The notes: generated by a model not told the origin, from the sequence alone. A stretch of DNA of 64,000 nt from Physcomitrium patens (GCF_000002425.4 NC_037265.1:16518760-16582759); one strand, 5' to 3'. Positions 21,726-34,610 are shown, counted from the first letter of the stretch. Numbers and translations: made by a program.

Positions 21726-24553
21726 AAAGGTGTATGATAAGTAACTAATTGCTTAACAATTAGTATACTTAAAAATCCAAAAGTTTCTCTAATTCTCTAC
21801 TTATTCAAATTTCCTTTTAAACCTTGTTTGTTATTTTTTTAAAATATATCTATATTGGTTTTAATTGATTTTTATTTTAACTAAAGTGTAAGTATTATAT
21901 ATTTTTTTTATATGATTTGAGGTTTAAGCATACTATGAAATTTAATGATAGATAAATCTAATATATTTTTAATTTTATTGATATATTTTTTTTTATAAAA
22001 TTAAGATCCAAAATATAAATTATTTAAATTTTTTTGTACCAAACCAATTTTTACAAAAAATAAAAAGAAATGTAAATAGAATCCAATTTAAAACTTTATA
22101 ATTATAATTCTTTTTTATTTTTAAAGATTTTAGAAATTAAATCAATTATTAGTATACAAAATAAATTACTTCAATCCAACTAGAAAATTATTCAAAATTA
22201 TAGAAACCTTTTTTGACCTTCAAAAGTCAATTAACAAGACTCTAATCTATTTGAATTTCAATAAAATTTGATGTAATGGTTTGATTTAGCTCAATTTTAT
22301 AAAAAAATATAATATAATTATTAAAAAAATATTAGATTATTTCTAAGATCTAAGACCTTTCCAATCCATAGCAATATAAATCCCATCACAATATAGGACA
22401 ATATAAACAAAAACAAAACTGAACAAAACTAAACAAAATTGAACATGAAAGACAAAATAGAGAAAAAGAAAATAGAACAAAATTGAATAAAAAATTACAA
22501 AACCAAACTTTATTAAAAAAAAAAGACCAAAGCCATATCTAACCGAATATCCAAATGGCTATGGCCAACCCTATTTATACTTTGTCCAATCATGCTAGAA
22601 CTTTTTAGAATGTTCCTAATCGTGGACTCTACTTAGATAACTATCCTAAGTCTTTTTTAGAATGTTTAATGGTGGATCCTACATAGACCACCAACCTAGC
22701 TCCAATTCTAGAAACTTCTAAAAACTTTTCAAATATGGCTCCAACTACCTATTTATATATGTCAATAATACAAATATCTTATCTATATCTTGTTACAATT
22801 AATTTCTCTGCACTAATATGGAACGTCTTTGTTTCGCTTTCAATGGTATCTCCAAATTATTTCTTGACAATAAGTAAGGTTTTGTGCAAGTTTTCATGTT
22901 GCATCATAGATAGAATAACCTTTTGAAAGGACTTTGTACATAAATTATAGACATCTATTGCCATAAGGAAGGTAGCAATGCTCCAAAATGCTATCTACTT
23001 CATATTCTTATTAGTCATTAATTACAATTGGTGTTGGTAGTAGTGATTGGTGTTGGTCCGAAAAGTGCTTTAGCTTAGTATTAATAAGCTAAGGAGTTTT
23101 ATACTAAGTTAAGGTACTTATAATAGCCTTGCAAGAGCCTTGAGTTGCAAAACAAAAAAGACTAAATGGACCTGAATGTATAGCTAAAGTTCAAAGTAGT
23201 ATACAACATTAGAAATTGCTATAGAAATACGGAAAGGTCAACTCTACCAAAATGCCAGCTTACAGATTTGAATTGATGTAGAAAGTGGAAGGTTGACATA
23301 AGAAAGTAATAGTTGGTCATTCTTTCAAAAGATCTTATGTTTTCGATAATTATTTGCATACTGCTTTTGTTGATTTTGTGCAATAAGAAGGTGGTGTTGT
23401 GCTTCTTGTAAGGCTATTATAAGTTGTTGTATAAACTCATTCATTGTTGAGTTGTTGATGTTAATGGGACGATGGAGAATTCATGGCATAAGCAAATATT
23501 AACAAGTGTTAAAAAAAAATGGTAAATGATTAGTGATTTCTTAAATACTATCATTGTAAGTAAACTCTAAAAGCATCAAAATTTCATGCCAATGATTATG
23601 ATGAACCACTAGAGTATTGTGGTTTGACTATCATGTAAAAATATTATGTTTATATGTTAGATATATAATATACTAAGTAACATAATAAGAGCCATGTTAG
23701 TGGATTTTAATTGCTTGTAGAATGTAATTGGATTACTATTTTAAAAAGATATTGTTTAAAAGAACTACTATTAGAATTTATATAACTTTATTTTCTTTTG
23801 ATAGTGGCTTTTAAGATTAATTTTGGTTGAAAGTAACTTTTACATATTTAAAGTCATCTTTATTAGACATTGGTAACACTTGAAGTCTTATTTTATTTCT
23901 TTTATTTGATATTTAGGAAATATATTATGTAAATCTTATAAAGAAAAGGATTGGAGAAGGATCTTGGTAGCAAAAAGAGAAGTTATGGCATCCACATGGA
24001 TGAATGGAAATAGATGATGAAAATCTCCATTCCTATTGGCCAAAAATCATGCCCAATAGGCTTTAAGGAGGTTGTCCAAGGTCTTATTAGGAATTAAGAT
24101 TACCCTTTTGAGGCCATTTTAGCTTTCGAGGCTAGAATCAATAAATTTAGGTTTTTGGCTATGATTTTGATGCAAATTTTGTGTGATTTAGAATTTATAT
24201 GAAAGAGATATGGATGCTCAAAGTTAAGTTGTTGATTTTGTACCTACTATCATTCTTTTGGACATAACACTAGCATAAAAAAAATAATAAAGGATCGACA
24301 CCTAGGATTGGAGAGAATTTTTTTTTGGCTATACTTTTGGAGATTTTTTTGATGGATTCTAATTTAAAATAAAGGAGATATTGGAAGTTGAAGTCAACAC
24401 TTGCAAATCTAAGGGCAATAAGTGACTTGATCCACTAGTAGTTGTATTTTGACCTTTATCTTAAGCAATTCGACGAGATTTTGGCTCAAAATTTCTAATA
24501 AATGTATATAGTCACGTTGTCGGGGTAGAGAGAGTTTGCCTCAAGAAAGTGCT
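20497..24553. other. Very AT-rich intergenic DNA with microsatellites
   Basis: About 4 kb of low-GC sequence with (AT)n runs at about 20764-20815 and 21259-21290, a 31-base T run at 21694-21724, and A-rich GAACAAAACT-like tracts around 22400-22500. No coding frame with recognisable motifs was found. It may be old, fully decayed transposon DNA. Confidence 0.55.
21694..21724. repeat. Poly(T) tract
   Basis: 31 consecutive T bases. It could be the poly(A) end of a minus-strand retroposon, but no body was recognised next to it. Confidence 0.8.
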
Positions 24554-26755
24554 TGTCACAAATTTAGAATACTGATTGGAAATCTAAACAAGAAGCTGAA
24601 GAAGAATCGACAAGAACTAGATTAATCAGATGAATATAAGAACAACACTGGAGAGGTGAGCTAGAGCTCCAAATGTGTGTTGTCGAGACTGAGGATCCCT
24701 TCAATCTCGGCTCCTATATATACTACAAATTAGGAAGCTTCTCAAGTAACTTCTACGAGTTAGGAAGCTTCTCAAGTAGCTTCTACAAGCTTGAAAACTT
24801 CTCAAGTAGCTTCTACAAACTACAAAGCTTATCTAGAATCTTCTAGAATCTTCTACAACTTCATAGTATATGTCCTTGACATCACCTCCCCTTTAGCTTC
24901 GAGGTCTTCGAGAAGCACTCCTATTGCGAGTTAGTACCAATGTAAGAAGTTAAAAATTTGTCACATAGTGTTTGCAATATATTCCAATTGTTGTTCACAT
25001 GGCAAGTAGTTCATTGGTCCTTGTAACTAACGATAGTGTCCTACGTCTTTGATTTCCAAGCAAGCATGAATTTCTATGTCTTCATTGTGAAAATGCCCTA
25101 TAAATACTCTTTCGGGAAGATCACTATAGGTAGATTCTACCTCAAACACAATCATTAGCGACATGTTACTAAGTATCCTCCATTGTCTTCGTGGTACAGG
25201 CAGTTCTTCATCTCGGGATCATCTTCATGAGATACTTGGTTGAGAGGACATGACTGACATGGTATCTATCTCTTGGCTATCCATATCAGATTGAAAAAAT
25301 AAGAACTAAACATAGAAGAATGGGCTCACATTAAAGATTTATAGTCTCTAATTATGTCTTTTAGAGGTTCCTTCTCTCCCTTCTTTGTAAGGCTGAGGAT
25401 TAAGAGGCTTCATGGAGAAGGGACTTCACTGAAAAACTTTCATCGAAAGGGCTTAGGTTTCTAAAGATAGCATCGATAAAACTCCTGTACTTTTTACGAT
25501 GCATTGATAAGATTTTCAGCCAGTTCCCATGTGCGCTCATTGATATCATAGCCGCTCCAATGCACTAGGTATTTTAATTCCTCCTAATTACGCAGCTAAT
25601 CTAGTACCTTTTCCACCTCGTATTCTTCGTGGTTCTCAATTTCAATACTAGGTGGCGGACATTGCACTCTTCTAGGAAAAGATGACTCTCGATAAGACTC
25701 CAACAAAAAAACATAAAAGACTGGATGTACCTTCATAGTAATAGGTGTCGTATTATGTGAAGTCTTGCTTGAGAATGCACCGAGCACCTAGCTGTGGAAG
25801 GTAAAAGAAAATTGCAACAAAAGGTCCTAACAATAGGATTATAGAGAATTTACAATTAAACGTTAATAATCATAATCAAATATTAACTAAGCTCAATTAA
25901 ATTTCATTAAAGTTATAAAAGAAAGATAAGGAAATCCTAAAGAAATATAAAAGAATATTAAAGAAAACTTAGTCAAACCCTAACAAAAATCTAATAAAAC
26001 CTTAAATTCTAACCAACCTCTAATTCTAATCTAATCTTAATCAAATCCTAGACAAATCCTAAATCTTAAATCAAACCCTAATAAAATCTTAATCAAACTC
26101 TAAACCTTAAATCAATCCCTAATCAAATCCTAAACCAAATCCTAAATCCTAATCTAAATCTTAATCCAAACCCTAAATCCTAAATCAAATCCTAAATCAA
26201 ATCTTAAATCCTAAATCCTAAACCAAATCCTAAACCATATCATAACCATAACAAATCCTAAACCATATCATAACCCTAACAAATCCTAAATCCTAAACCA
26301 AATCTTAACCAAACCCTAACTCTAAATCCTAATCAAATCCTAACCCAAATCAAACCCTAATCACAGATTTGAAAATTAAATAATTAAAGATTGAACTATT
26401 GATTCTAATTCAAAATTTGCACACTTCTTGGAGTTTAAGTTAAAAACCTGCACACAAAATTTGAAGGAAATCGCACATACCAATTAGTCGATGACCTTAA
26501 AATTCCACTCGGATGTCAGTTGGTCTCTCCTTCTCCGGTAATCCAACTTATCACATGGCCGCTTGATTTTGATATTTCATCGAAGCAGCCATAGTTTATC
26601 TCCAATTTTGAAAGTAAGTGCTTGATTTCGAAATTTGTCTGCAGACGCCTTGTAAGCTTCTTGGGTAGTTTACAATTGAAGCTTCAACGTAGTTTGAAGC
26701 TCAGATAGTTATTTCATAAATCCTTCAGCTGCTGGATTGTTATTGGTTGACGGAC
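24554..26755 (-). mobile_element. Decayed family-B chromovirus relic, interrupted and truncated
   Basis: 24554-24881 (328 bp) resembles the family-B LTR (TGTCACAAA... to ...TCCTTGACA; shared GTGAGCTAGA and TGTTGTCGAGACTGA). It is followed by the CACCTCCCC polypurine equivalent and remnants of the third ORF (24950-25250). Integrase C-terminus and chromodomain remnants lie at 25430-25745 (MKVHPVFYVFLLESYRES on the minus strand). Family-B integrase similarity resumes at about 26490-26755 and is then cut by element A2. Between the two parts lies about 740 bp of foreign, telomere-like DNA. All frames are broken. Confidence 0.8.
25975..26360. repeat. Degenerate telomere-like tandem repeat
   Basis: About 385 bp of loosely repeated CCTAAA, AAATCCTAA and AACCCTAA units; exact AAACCCTAA units occur but most are altered. 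It resembles a decayed plant telomere repeat (CCCTAAA) or a minisatellite derived from one. It lies inside the family-B relic. Confidence 0.65.
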
Positions 26756-27316
26756 TGTCAAGGACAAGAACTCGATGAAAAAACAATTCAGACAAGTGAG
26801 CCTTCACTCAAAAAGAGGTAACAAAATATAAATAAACAAGTATATATATTAAAAGAGAAACGGGAATGGCTATTGCCAAAAGACAAGAAAACTAGAGACC
26901 CTTGAAACTGGACTAGAAGCAAGAAAGGAGTTGACAAGAGTGAAGAAGCCTTCACTCTTATCTCTATATATACTATCTAACTAGGGGCTACATGGCGACG
27001 TTCTATAGGACCTCCAATATGTGTTGACTTTGTAGGACACATGCCTTGACTTACAAGGCAAGTTTTTCTAAGTGTGGGCCATATAATTAGCTTGATCTTC
27101 AAACTAACAACATGTGTGGCACATGGCCAACTTGTTGACCACGTTTCTAATCCAAAAAGTCAATTAAAGACACCTATGAAGTCAAAGCAGCATCTAGGAA
27201 GTTTCTAGGAAGCTTCTATATTAAATATTATACAATTAACTTACTTTTATCTACTTTTACTTACTTCTACCTATTTCTATATGTAATTATTAGCTTACAT
27301 GATTATGGCCGTGACA
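26756..27316 (-). repeat. A2 3' LTR with a divergent U5 part
   Basis: 561 bp, TGTCAAGG...GTGACA. From about 26870 on it matches the other family-A LTRs and shares private variants with the A3 3' LTR (for example AAGTGTGGGCC and GACCTCCAATATG). The first ~110 bp on the + strand differ strongly from A1 and A3. Confidence 0.9.
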
Positions 27317-27357
27317 TTACCCCCCCTTCTAGAGACAAGTTCCATGAGGAGCGGTCA

Positions 27358-27780
27358 TCATATGTTGAGGAAATCTATGATGCGACGAATTGTATTCGCC
27401 ACATACTCTGATCTCTGTTCTCTTCGAAGATGATTGATAGGGCCTCTCAACCATCGGTAGTGTCCCATACCAGGGCGGAAAGACAACCCAGTTATTTGAT
27501 CATTGTTGAGGCCTTCGTAACTTCCTTCGAAAAGAATATTTGGAACACTATCAGGAGTTGTTCCTACCTCTAGCAAAATCACCAAACATCGGGAGTCCCT
27601 TCCCAAATCGTGATACCAAACGCGTTGTATCTCACCATCTATTCGAGGAAGAACATGTCGTTCTTGAAGATCTTCATCTCGATTGCGTCGTCTTGAAGGT
27701 TGTGACAATCGTAATGTCTCATCCGACAGGTCAGCAAACGAAGGTTCTTGAGTTGAATCTGCTGGTTGTTGGCTCTCCAT
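27358..27780 (-). CDS. A2 ORF3, 140 aa
   Basis: Same length and position as in A1. By eye it differs from A1 at about nine bases and five residues (Pro/Ser, Gly/Ser, Trp/Leu and Ser/Phe among them). The GHYRWLRGPINHL core is unchanged. Open despite a dead gag and pol. Confidence 0.65.
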   Translation of the reverse strand: MESQQPADSTQEPSFADLSDETLRLSQPSRRRNRDEDLQERHVLPRIDGEIQRVWYHDLGRDSRCLVILLEVGTTPDSVPNILFEGSYEGLNNDQITGLSFRPGMGHYRWLRGPINHLRREQRSEYVANTIRRIIDFLNI

Positions 27781-27874
27781 CTAATTAGCGTCACAAATGC
27801 AAAGAAGTTACAAACAAGGATAGGAAATTGAATGTTATCTTGCCTCAATCTTGTCTCTTTTATAAGAGAGATTT

Positions 27875-30800
27875 TCATCTTGGTTTTGATGGATGTCGTT
27901 GATGAAAAACTTTGACTTTAGTTGATGCATTTGCTAGATTCCTGGATGGCTCCCATGTGCGTTCACTAATATCATATTCACGCCAATGAACAAGATATTC
28001 TAGCTTATTTCGGCGTCGCCTTGAGTCTAATATCTCTTCCACCTCAAATTCTTCATTATTATCTACTTCTATAGGAGGCGGTGGCATTTGTCTTCTTCCT
28101 TGTATATCCACTGTCTTATATGGTTCAAGAAGAGATACGTGGAATACAGGATGGATCTTCATTGACTCCGGTAGATGTAACCGATATGCAACTGGATTGA
28201 TCTGTTCAGAAACAGAAAAGGGGCCAAGCCTACGATAGTCCAACTTGTCACAAGGTCGAGTAGTCTTAATATTGCAACGAAGTAGCCATACCTTATCATC
28301 CACGTTGATTTGTGGTTGCTCCTTACGATATAGATCTGCGTTTATCTTTTGTCGTTCTTGAGCTTCTTTCAATTGCGTCTTCATTATTGCATGTAACTCT
28401 GACAACCGATTTGCCATATCTTCTGCTGCAGGATTATCAACTTTTGAAAAATCAAAAGTATCAAGTCGTGGATGATAGCCATAATTGGCAAAGAAAGGTG
28501 TTTGTTGCGTGGAAGAATGTACCGTATTATTATAAGCAAACTCTGCCAATGGCAGAAGGGTTGTCCAATCATCTTGTTGGTAGTTGATAGTACACCTTAA
28601 ATATTGCTCCAAGACTTGATTTATGCGCTCTGTTTGTCCATCAGTTTAAGGATGGAAAGCCGAAGATAGCTTTATGTCCACTTTTAAAATCTTGAAAAGG
28701 GTCCTCCAAAATCTTGACACAAATTAAGTTCCCTTATCTGATATGATATCTTTAGGTAATCCATGATAGCGATAGATATTATCAATGAAAAGCTTAGCTG
28801 TTTCTTCACCTGTGATAGATTTTGTACATGGCACAAAATGTGCCATCTTGGTGAAACGATCTACTATCACAAATATAGAATCATGAGATCTTGAGCTTTG
28901 AAGATCTGTGATGAAATCCATAGAAACAGAAGACCATGGTTGTTCTGGTATAGGTAATGGCTGAAGAAGTCCGTAAGGTCGATGACGAGGAATTTTTGAT
29001 CTTGAACAAATATCACATGATTGTACAAAGTCTTTGACTGACTTCCATATTTGTGGCCACCAAAAATCTCTTGATATGAGTTTCAAAGTCTTATTATATC
29101 CAAAGTGCCCTGCTGCTGGAAAGTCATGACGTGCTTGAAGAACATGTAAACGTGCTTCTCCTTCTGGAACATATAGGCGTCCTTCAAAATATAATAGATT
29201 ATTCTTGAACTCGAACTTAGAAGGATCATGAGACTTGGAAGAATTATTCTCGATATCATAAACAAGAGGGTCTGAGGACATACTGGACTGGATTTGCTTG
29301 AAAAAAGTTGAATCAACAGTTAATGTTGATTTCATTGCTCAGAGATGAAATTGTTCCGGTTTCAAGAGGACCGTTCTTTGTTGCTCAAAAGCTGCATCTC
29401 CTTCTTTTGGTGTAAAATAAGAACGTCTAGATAGGACATCAAACAAATCTTGTTGTTTTTCTGGCCGATAAGTGATAATGAACTCGAATCTTGACAAAGA
29501 CATACTCCAACGAGCTTGACGACGATTCAACACGCGTGTTGACATGAAATACTCGAAGTTCTTGTGATCTGTATATACAGTGACTGGACTAGAAGCGCCT
29601 TCTAGATAATGATGCCATTCTTGAAAGGAATCCATGATCGCAAGAAGTTCTTTATCGTGGATCTCATAATTGATCTCGGTTGCTGAGAATTTTCTTGAAT
29701 GAAAAGCTATCGGATGAAGTTTGTCATCTGTTCCCATTTGTGATAAAACTGCACCCAAGGCAAAATCTGATGCATCTGTTTCCATAAAAAATGCCTTGGA
29801 AAAATCAACACGATATAAGACTGGTGCAGAGACAAACGATGTCTTCAAGGCTTCAAATGCTGCTTCCGCTTCTTGATTCCATTGGAATTTATCTTTACTA
29901 GTCAAGCGTGTAAGTGGAGCTGCAACTCGTGAGAAATCTTTGATGAAGATCCGATAGTAATTGGCAAATCCCAAGAAACATTGGACATCTCTTACTGTCC
30001 ATGATTGTTTGGACTTTCTTAGAATCTATCATGAGACCATCATTTGAAATGATGTATCCTAAAAAATCAACTTGAGTAGTGTGAAATACACACTTTTCCA
30101 TCTTGGCGTACAATCCTGCATCTCTAAATTTTTGTAATACTTGACGAACATGTATTTCATGTTCTTCGACGTTCTTTGAATAGATCAGGATATCATCTAG
30201 ATAGCAGATGACAAAATTGTCTAAGAATTCATGAAATACATCATTCATGAGATGTTGAAAAGCAGCAGGTGCATTCGTGAGTCCAAAGGGCATGACATTA
30301 TATTCGAAATGTCCATACCTGGTTCGAAACGCAGTCTTCCATTCATCTCCTTCTTTGATCCGTACTAGATTATATGCTCTTCTTAGATCTATTTTTGTAT
30401 AGATCTTAGCTTGATTCAACTGGTCAAGGAGTCCTGATATCAAAGGTAATGGATACCTGTTTTTGATTGTGATCTTGTTGAGTCCTCGATAATCAATACA
30501 CATTCGTAAAGATCCATCTTTTTTCTTTACGAATAGAATTGGAGCTCCTGCTGGAGATTTTGAATGGCTTATGAAATTCTTCACTAAATTCTCGTCAATA
30601 TATGTCTTGAGTTCAGCCATCTCATCTTGTGATAAACTATAAATTGGTCCAAATGGTGGCTGAGTTCCTTCCTTGAGGTCGATTGAACAATCATATGGGC
30701 GATGCTCAGGAAGAATATCTGCATTCTTTTTCTCAAAAACGTCTTGATACTCCTGATATTGACTTGGAATGCCAATTGAAGTCTTTACGTTTTCAGAAAT

Positions 30801-31346
30801 AGGTGCAGCATAAATAGCAAAAGTTGATCCTTCTTTTGCTGCGTGTATAAATGCTTTTGCACCTATCAATACGGGTTTTACTATACTAGACTTATAATTT
30901 TTTACTTGGTTGGTAGAACTATTAATAATGCTCTGGGAAAAGTCAAGTTCACGCGAATTGCAATCTATTCGAGGGTTATATTTTTCTAGCCAGGATAAAC
31001 CTAAAATAATTGGATTGGACGGGGATTTAATTATGTTAAAAGCTATGTACCTATCATGACCGTCTATTGTTACTTTTATAGGATGAGTTTCATGAGTGAC
31101 ATCTCCAGAAGACAAGGGACGACCATCTATGACTTCTACATGTACTGGTTTAGGTTTCTGTACAAAGGATATTTTACGACTTTTAACAAATTGTTCATCT
31201 AAAAAACATGCTGAGGCTCCCAAATCTAATAAAGCAGAGGCTTTGTAATTCTTAGGTCCTAAATATAAGTCTATTATAAAACAAGGAGAGGGTTCTGAGG
31301 AGAAGATAGGACCTTCATTAGGAATTGTACAAGGTTCCAGCTGCAC
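27875..31346 (-). pseudogene. pol: A2 pol (broken)
   Basis: Protease, RT and part of RNase H are open at 29898-31346, the rest of RNase H at 29339-29974, the integrase first half at 28724-29335, and the integrase end with chromodomain at 27875-28612. The RT site YLDDILIY is intact. Lesions: protease DSG changed to DLG (about 31217-31228); a 17-bp deletion near 30000 between RT and RNase H; a TGA at 29339-29341; and TAA stops at 28724-28726 and 28646-28648. All are also present in A3. Confidence 0.9.
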
Positions 31347-31525
31347 GGTCCCTATTGTAGCTGGACGAATCCATTTTCTGACATGTTGTCTTCTTTGACC
31401 GTCGTACCCCTCATTTTATAGTTGCGTCGTTTCTTTGGACAATGTTGAGCAGTGTGCTTAGGTTCTCCGCAATATAAACATAATCCTTCTTGACGACAAC
31501 GAATCTTTTCTTGCTCAGTTAGGGG

Positions 31526-32356
31526 TTAAAAACGTATCGCGTCAATTTGCATGTCTTCTACTTCCGAATGTACGTTTGGCAAAGATGTTGATGTTGCCAT
31601 TGAGTAATAACGTTGAGGTTCCCGGGAATGATTCTCGGATCGAAATTCGAAAAGTCGATTATCACATTTTATCGCAAAATCGATTACTTGACTCAAAGTT
31701 TGAGGATCAGGTAAGTTGAGCATCAATTTCTTTACTTCGTATTGCAATCCATAAAGAAATTGACTGATGAGTGCAGCATCATCCCACTTGATGTCAATTG
31801 CAAGTTGTCGAAATTGTGAAGCATACACTGTTACTGAGCGATTTTCTTGTCGCAGAATTCGGATCTTATTTGTTGCAACACGAGTTGCATCGTGTTCACC
31901 ATACATAGATCGAAACTCCGCCAAAAAAACTTCCAAATTGTCCAATATTGGATTTCGTTGTTCAAAAAAAGACGAAAACCACGATAATGCAGATCCAGAA
32001 AGTAGAGTGCCAATAAACCTGACTTGTGATCCTGGAGTTGGATAGCTTTGCGGTTGAAGTTCAATTGCCAATTGTACTTGATTGATGAACCCTCGAAACT
32101 TTGATCTCGTACCATCAAATTTCTCAGGTAAGGCAATTCTTGGTTCTCTAGTGCTTATAGGGTGTTGTACAATTGGAGAAGGAACGTGATTTGTTGTAGA
32201 TGTTGAAGCAGCTCCGATCATCTCTATATCCCCACTTTCTGGTGTTCTTGTTCTTTCCTGTGTTGGTGAATTGAGTTGATGCATCGCAAGCATTAACTCC
32301 CTCATTTGCTCTTGCATTTGTGCCATTGCACTCTTCATTTCAATAAGCTCTGCCAT
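31526..32356 (-). pseudogene. gag: A2 gag, truncated before the zinc knuckle
   Basis: 276 codons open from MAELIEMKSAM to a TAA at 31526-31528, where A1 reads Lys (AAA). The knuckle sequence is still present downstream (to about 31378) but lies beyond the stop. The same stop is in A3. Confidence 0.88.
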
Positions 32357-32573
32357 AATGACAGTAAGAAGAAAAAATTTGTTTGATATTGCTCAAGACA
32401 AAAGAAAAGAAAAAGACTTGATAACAAAGAAGATACTAAGAACAATATCAGTTTAGAAGTGTGTAATCCGCAAACTTCTAATACGCTTATGTCTTGTCAA
32501 GAGAAAGGGGTAATCCACTCTTACTCAAGAAAAAACAAAGCTCTGATATTGTAAGTGTACTCTTGTCAATCAG

Positions 32574-32673
32574 NNNNNNNNNNNNNNNNNNNNNNNNNNN
32601 NNNNNNNNNNNNNNNNNNNNNNNNNNNNNNNNNNNNNNNNNNNNNNNNNNNNNNNNNNNNNNNNNNNNNNNNN
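32574..32673. other. Assembly gap (100 N)
   Basis: Exactly 100 N, the usual placeholder for a gap of unknown size. It should hide the A2 5' LTR and its flank. The 31 bases just right of it (32674-32704) are GC-richer than their surroundings and match neither LTR. Confidence 0.97.
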
Positions 32674-32704
32674 ACCGGTATCCAGCAGGCGAGTGGGGTT
32701 GCTT

Positions 32705-33255
32705 CCCACGGCCATAATCATGTAAGCTAATAATTACATATAGAAATAGGTAGAAGTAAGTAAAAGTAGATAAAAGTAAGTTAATTCTATAATATTTAAT
32801 ATAAAAGCTTCCTAGAAACTTCCTCGACGCTATTTTGACTTCACAGGTGTCTTTAATTGACTTTTTGGATTAGAAACGTGGTCAACAAGTTGGCCATGTG
32901 CCACACATGTTGTTAGCTTGAAGATCAAGCTAACTATGTGGCCCACACGTAGAAAAACTTGCCTTGTAAGTCAAGGCATGTGTCCTACAAAGTCAACACA
33001 TATTAGAGGTCCTATAGAACGTCGCCACGTAGCCCCTAGTTAGATAGTATATATAGAGACAAGAGTGAAGGCTTCTTCACTCTTGTCAACTCCTTTCTTG
33101 CTTCTAGTCCAGGTTCAAGAGTCTTTAGTTTCTTGTCTTGTGGCAATAGCCATTCCAGTTTCCTTTTAATATACCTACTTGTTTATATTTTGACTTATTA
33201 TATCGAGATAGCCTTTTGGTGCATATTTCCCCTCATCGAGTCTTTGTCCTTGACA
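32705..33255 (+). repeat. A3 5' LTR
   Basis: About 551 bp, ending TCCTTGACA. The expected start TGTCACGGCC reads TCCCACGGCC, so the exact left edge next to the gap is uncertain. Its U3 part is closer to A1 than to the A3 3' LTR. Confidence 0.85.
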
Positions 33256-33275
33256 GATTGACAAGAGTACACTTA

Positions 33276-33287
33276 CAATATCAGAGC
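33276..33287 (+). other. A3 primer-binding-site-like sequence
   Basis: CAATATCAGAGC about 20 bases inside the 5' LTR, as in A1; eight bases match the initiator-Met tRNA site. Confidence 0.5.
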
Positions 33288-33468
33288 TTTGTTTTTTCTT
33301 GAGTAAGAGTGGATTACCCCTTTCTCTTGACAAGACATTAGCGTATTAGAAGTTTGCGGATTACCCACTTCTAAATTGATATTGTTCTTAGTATCTTCTT
33401 TGTTATCAAGTCTTTCTTTTCTTTTGTCTTGAGCAGTATCAAACAAATTTTTTCTTCTTACTGTCATT

Positions 33469-34208
33469 ATGGCAGAGCTTCTTGAAATGAAGAGTGCAAT
33501 GGCACAAATGCAAGAGCAAATGAGGGAGTTAATGCTTGCGATGCATCAATTCAATTCACCAACACAGGAAAGAACAAGAATAGCAGAAAGTGGAGATATA
33601 GAGATGATCGGAGCTGCTTCAACATCTACAACAAATCACGTTCCTTCTCCAATTGTACAACACCCTATAAGCACTAGAGAACCAAGAATTGCCTTACCTG
33701 AGAAATTTGATGGTACGAGATCAAAGTTTCGAGGGTTCATCAATCAAGTACAATTGGCAATTGAACTTCAACCGCAAAGCTATCCAACTCCAGGATCACA
33801 AGTCAGGTTTATTGGCACTCTACTTTCTGGATCTGCATTATCGTGGTTTTTGTCTTTTCTTGAACAACGAAATCCAATATTGGACAATTTGGAAGTTTTT
33901 TTGGCGGAGTTTCGATCTATGTATGGTGAACACGATGCAACTCGTGTTGCAACAAATAAGATCCGAATTCTGCGACAAGAAAATCGCTCAGTAACAGTGT
34001 ATGCTTCACAATTTCGACAACTTACAATTGACATCAAGTGGGATGATGCTGCACTCATCAGTCAATTTCTTTATGGATTGCAATACGAAGTAAAGAAATT
34101 GATGCTCAACTTACCTGATCCTCAAACTTTGAGTCAAGTAATCGATTTTGCGGTAAAATGTGATAATCGACTTTTTGAATTTCGATCCGAGAATCATTCA
34201 CGGGAACC
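33469..34208 (+). pseudogene. gag: A3 gag, 5' part
   Basis: Starts MAELLEMKSAMAQ and is open until the nested LTR cuts it within HSREP. Reading into the insertion adds a short spurious tail (to 34242). Confidence 0.9.
34204..34208. repeat. Target site duplication GAACC, left copy (B)
   Basis: GAACC precedes the B element and recurs at 40328-40332. Removing the insertion and one copy restores the gag reading frame. Confidence 0.95.
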
Positions 34209-34610
34209 TGTCACGGACACAAAATACAGACTTGAAATCTAACAAGAAGTTCAAGAAGAAGTGGCAGAACTAGATTAAACAGATGAGTACAAGAACAACA
34301 CCAGAAAGGTGAGCTAGAACTCCAAGAGATGTGTTGTCGAGACTGAAGAACCCTTCAGCCTTGACTCCTATATATACTACTGAATAAGAAGCTTCTCGAG
34401 CTACTTCCGCTAACTAGGACGCTTCTCCAACAACTTCTATTAATTAGGAAACTTCTCGAGCAACTTTCTAGAATCTATCAGAATATTCTAGAACCTTCTA
34501 AGAGAATCTTTAGGGAATATTCTAAGAATCTTCTAAAGGAATCTTTAGAGAATCTTTAGAGAATATTCGAAAAGAATATTGGAAGAATCTTCCAATGTAT
34601 GTCCATGACA
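34209..34610 (-). repeat. B 3' LTR
   Basis: 402 bp. It lacks ten bases (TAGAACATTC) that the other LTR has within a CTTCTA/ATTCTA-rich stretch. Confidence 0.95.

Larger units (their letters stand above)
26756..32573 (-). mobile_element. A2: family A chromovirus, truncated by the assembly gap
   Basis: Reads on the minus strand from a 5' end lost in the N gap through gag, pol and ORF3 to a 561-bp 3' LTR (26756-27316). Its left flank is the family-B relic; the five bases before the LTR are CGGAC, but the matching duplication would lie in the gap. Gag, protease, RNase H and integrase carry inactivating changes, most of them shared with A3 in opposite orientation. Confidence 0.92.

Noticed and set aside
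25596-25787. Short chromodomain-adjacent frame read as a gene
   Set aside because: It is a fragment of the decayed family-B integrase, not an independent gene.
25975-26360. CRISPR-like or regular tandem array
   Set aside because: Units are short, ragged and without unique spacers; eukaryotic telomere-like decay explains it better.
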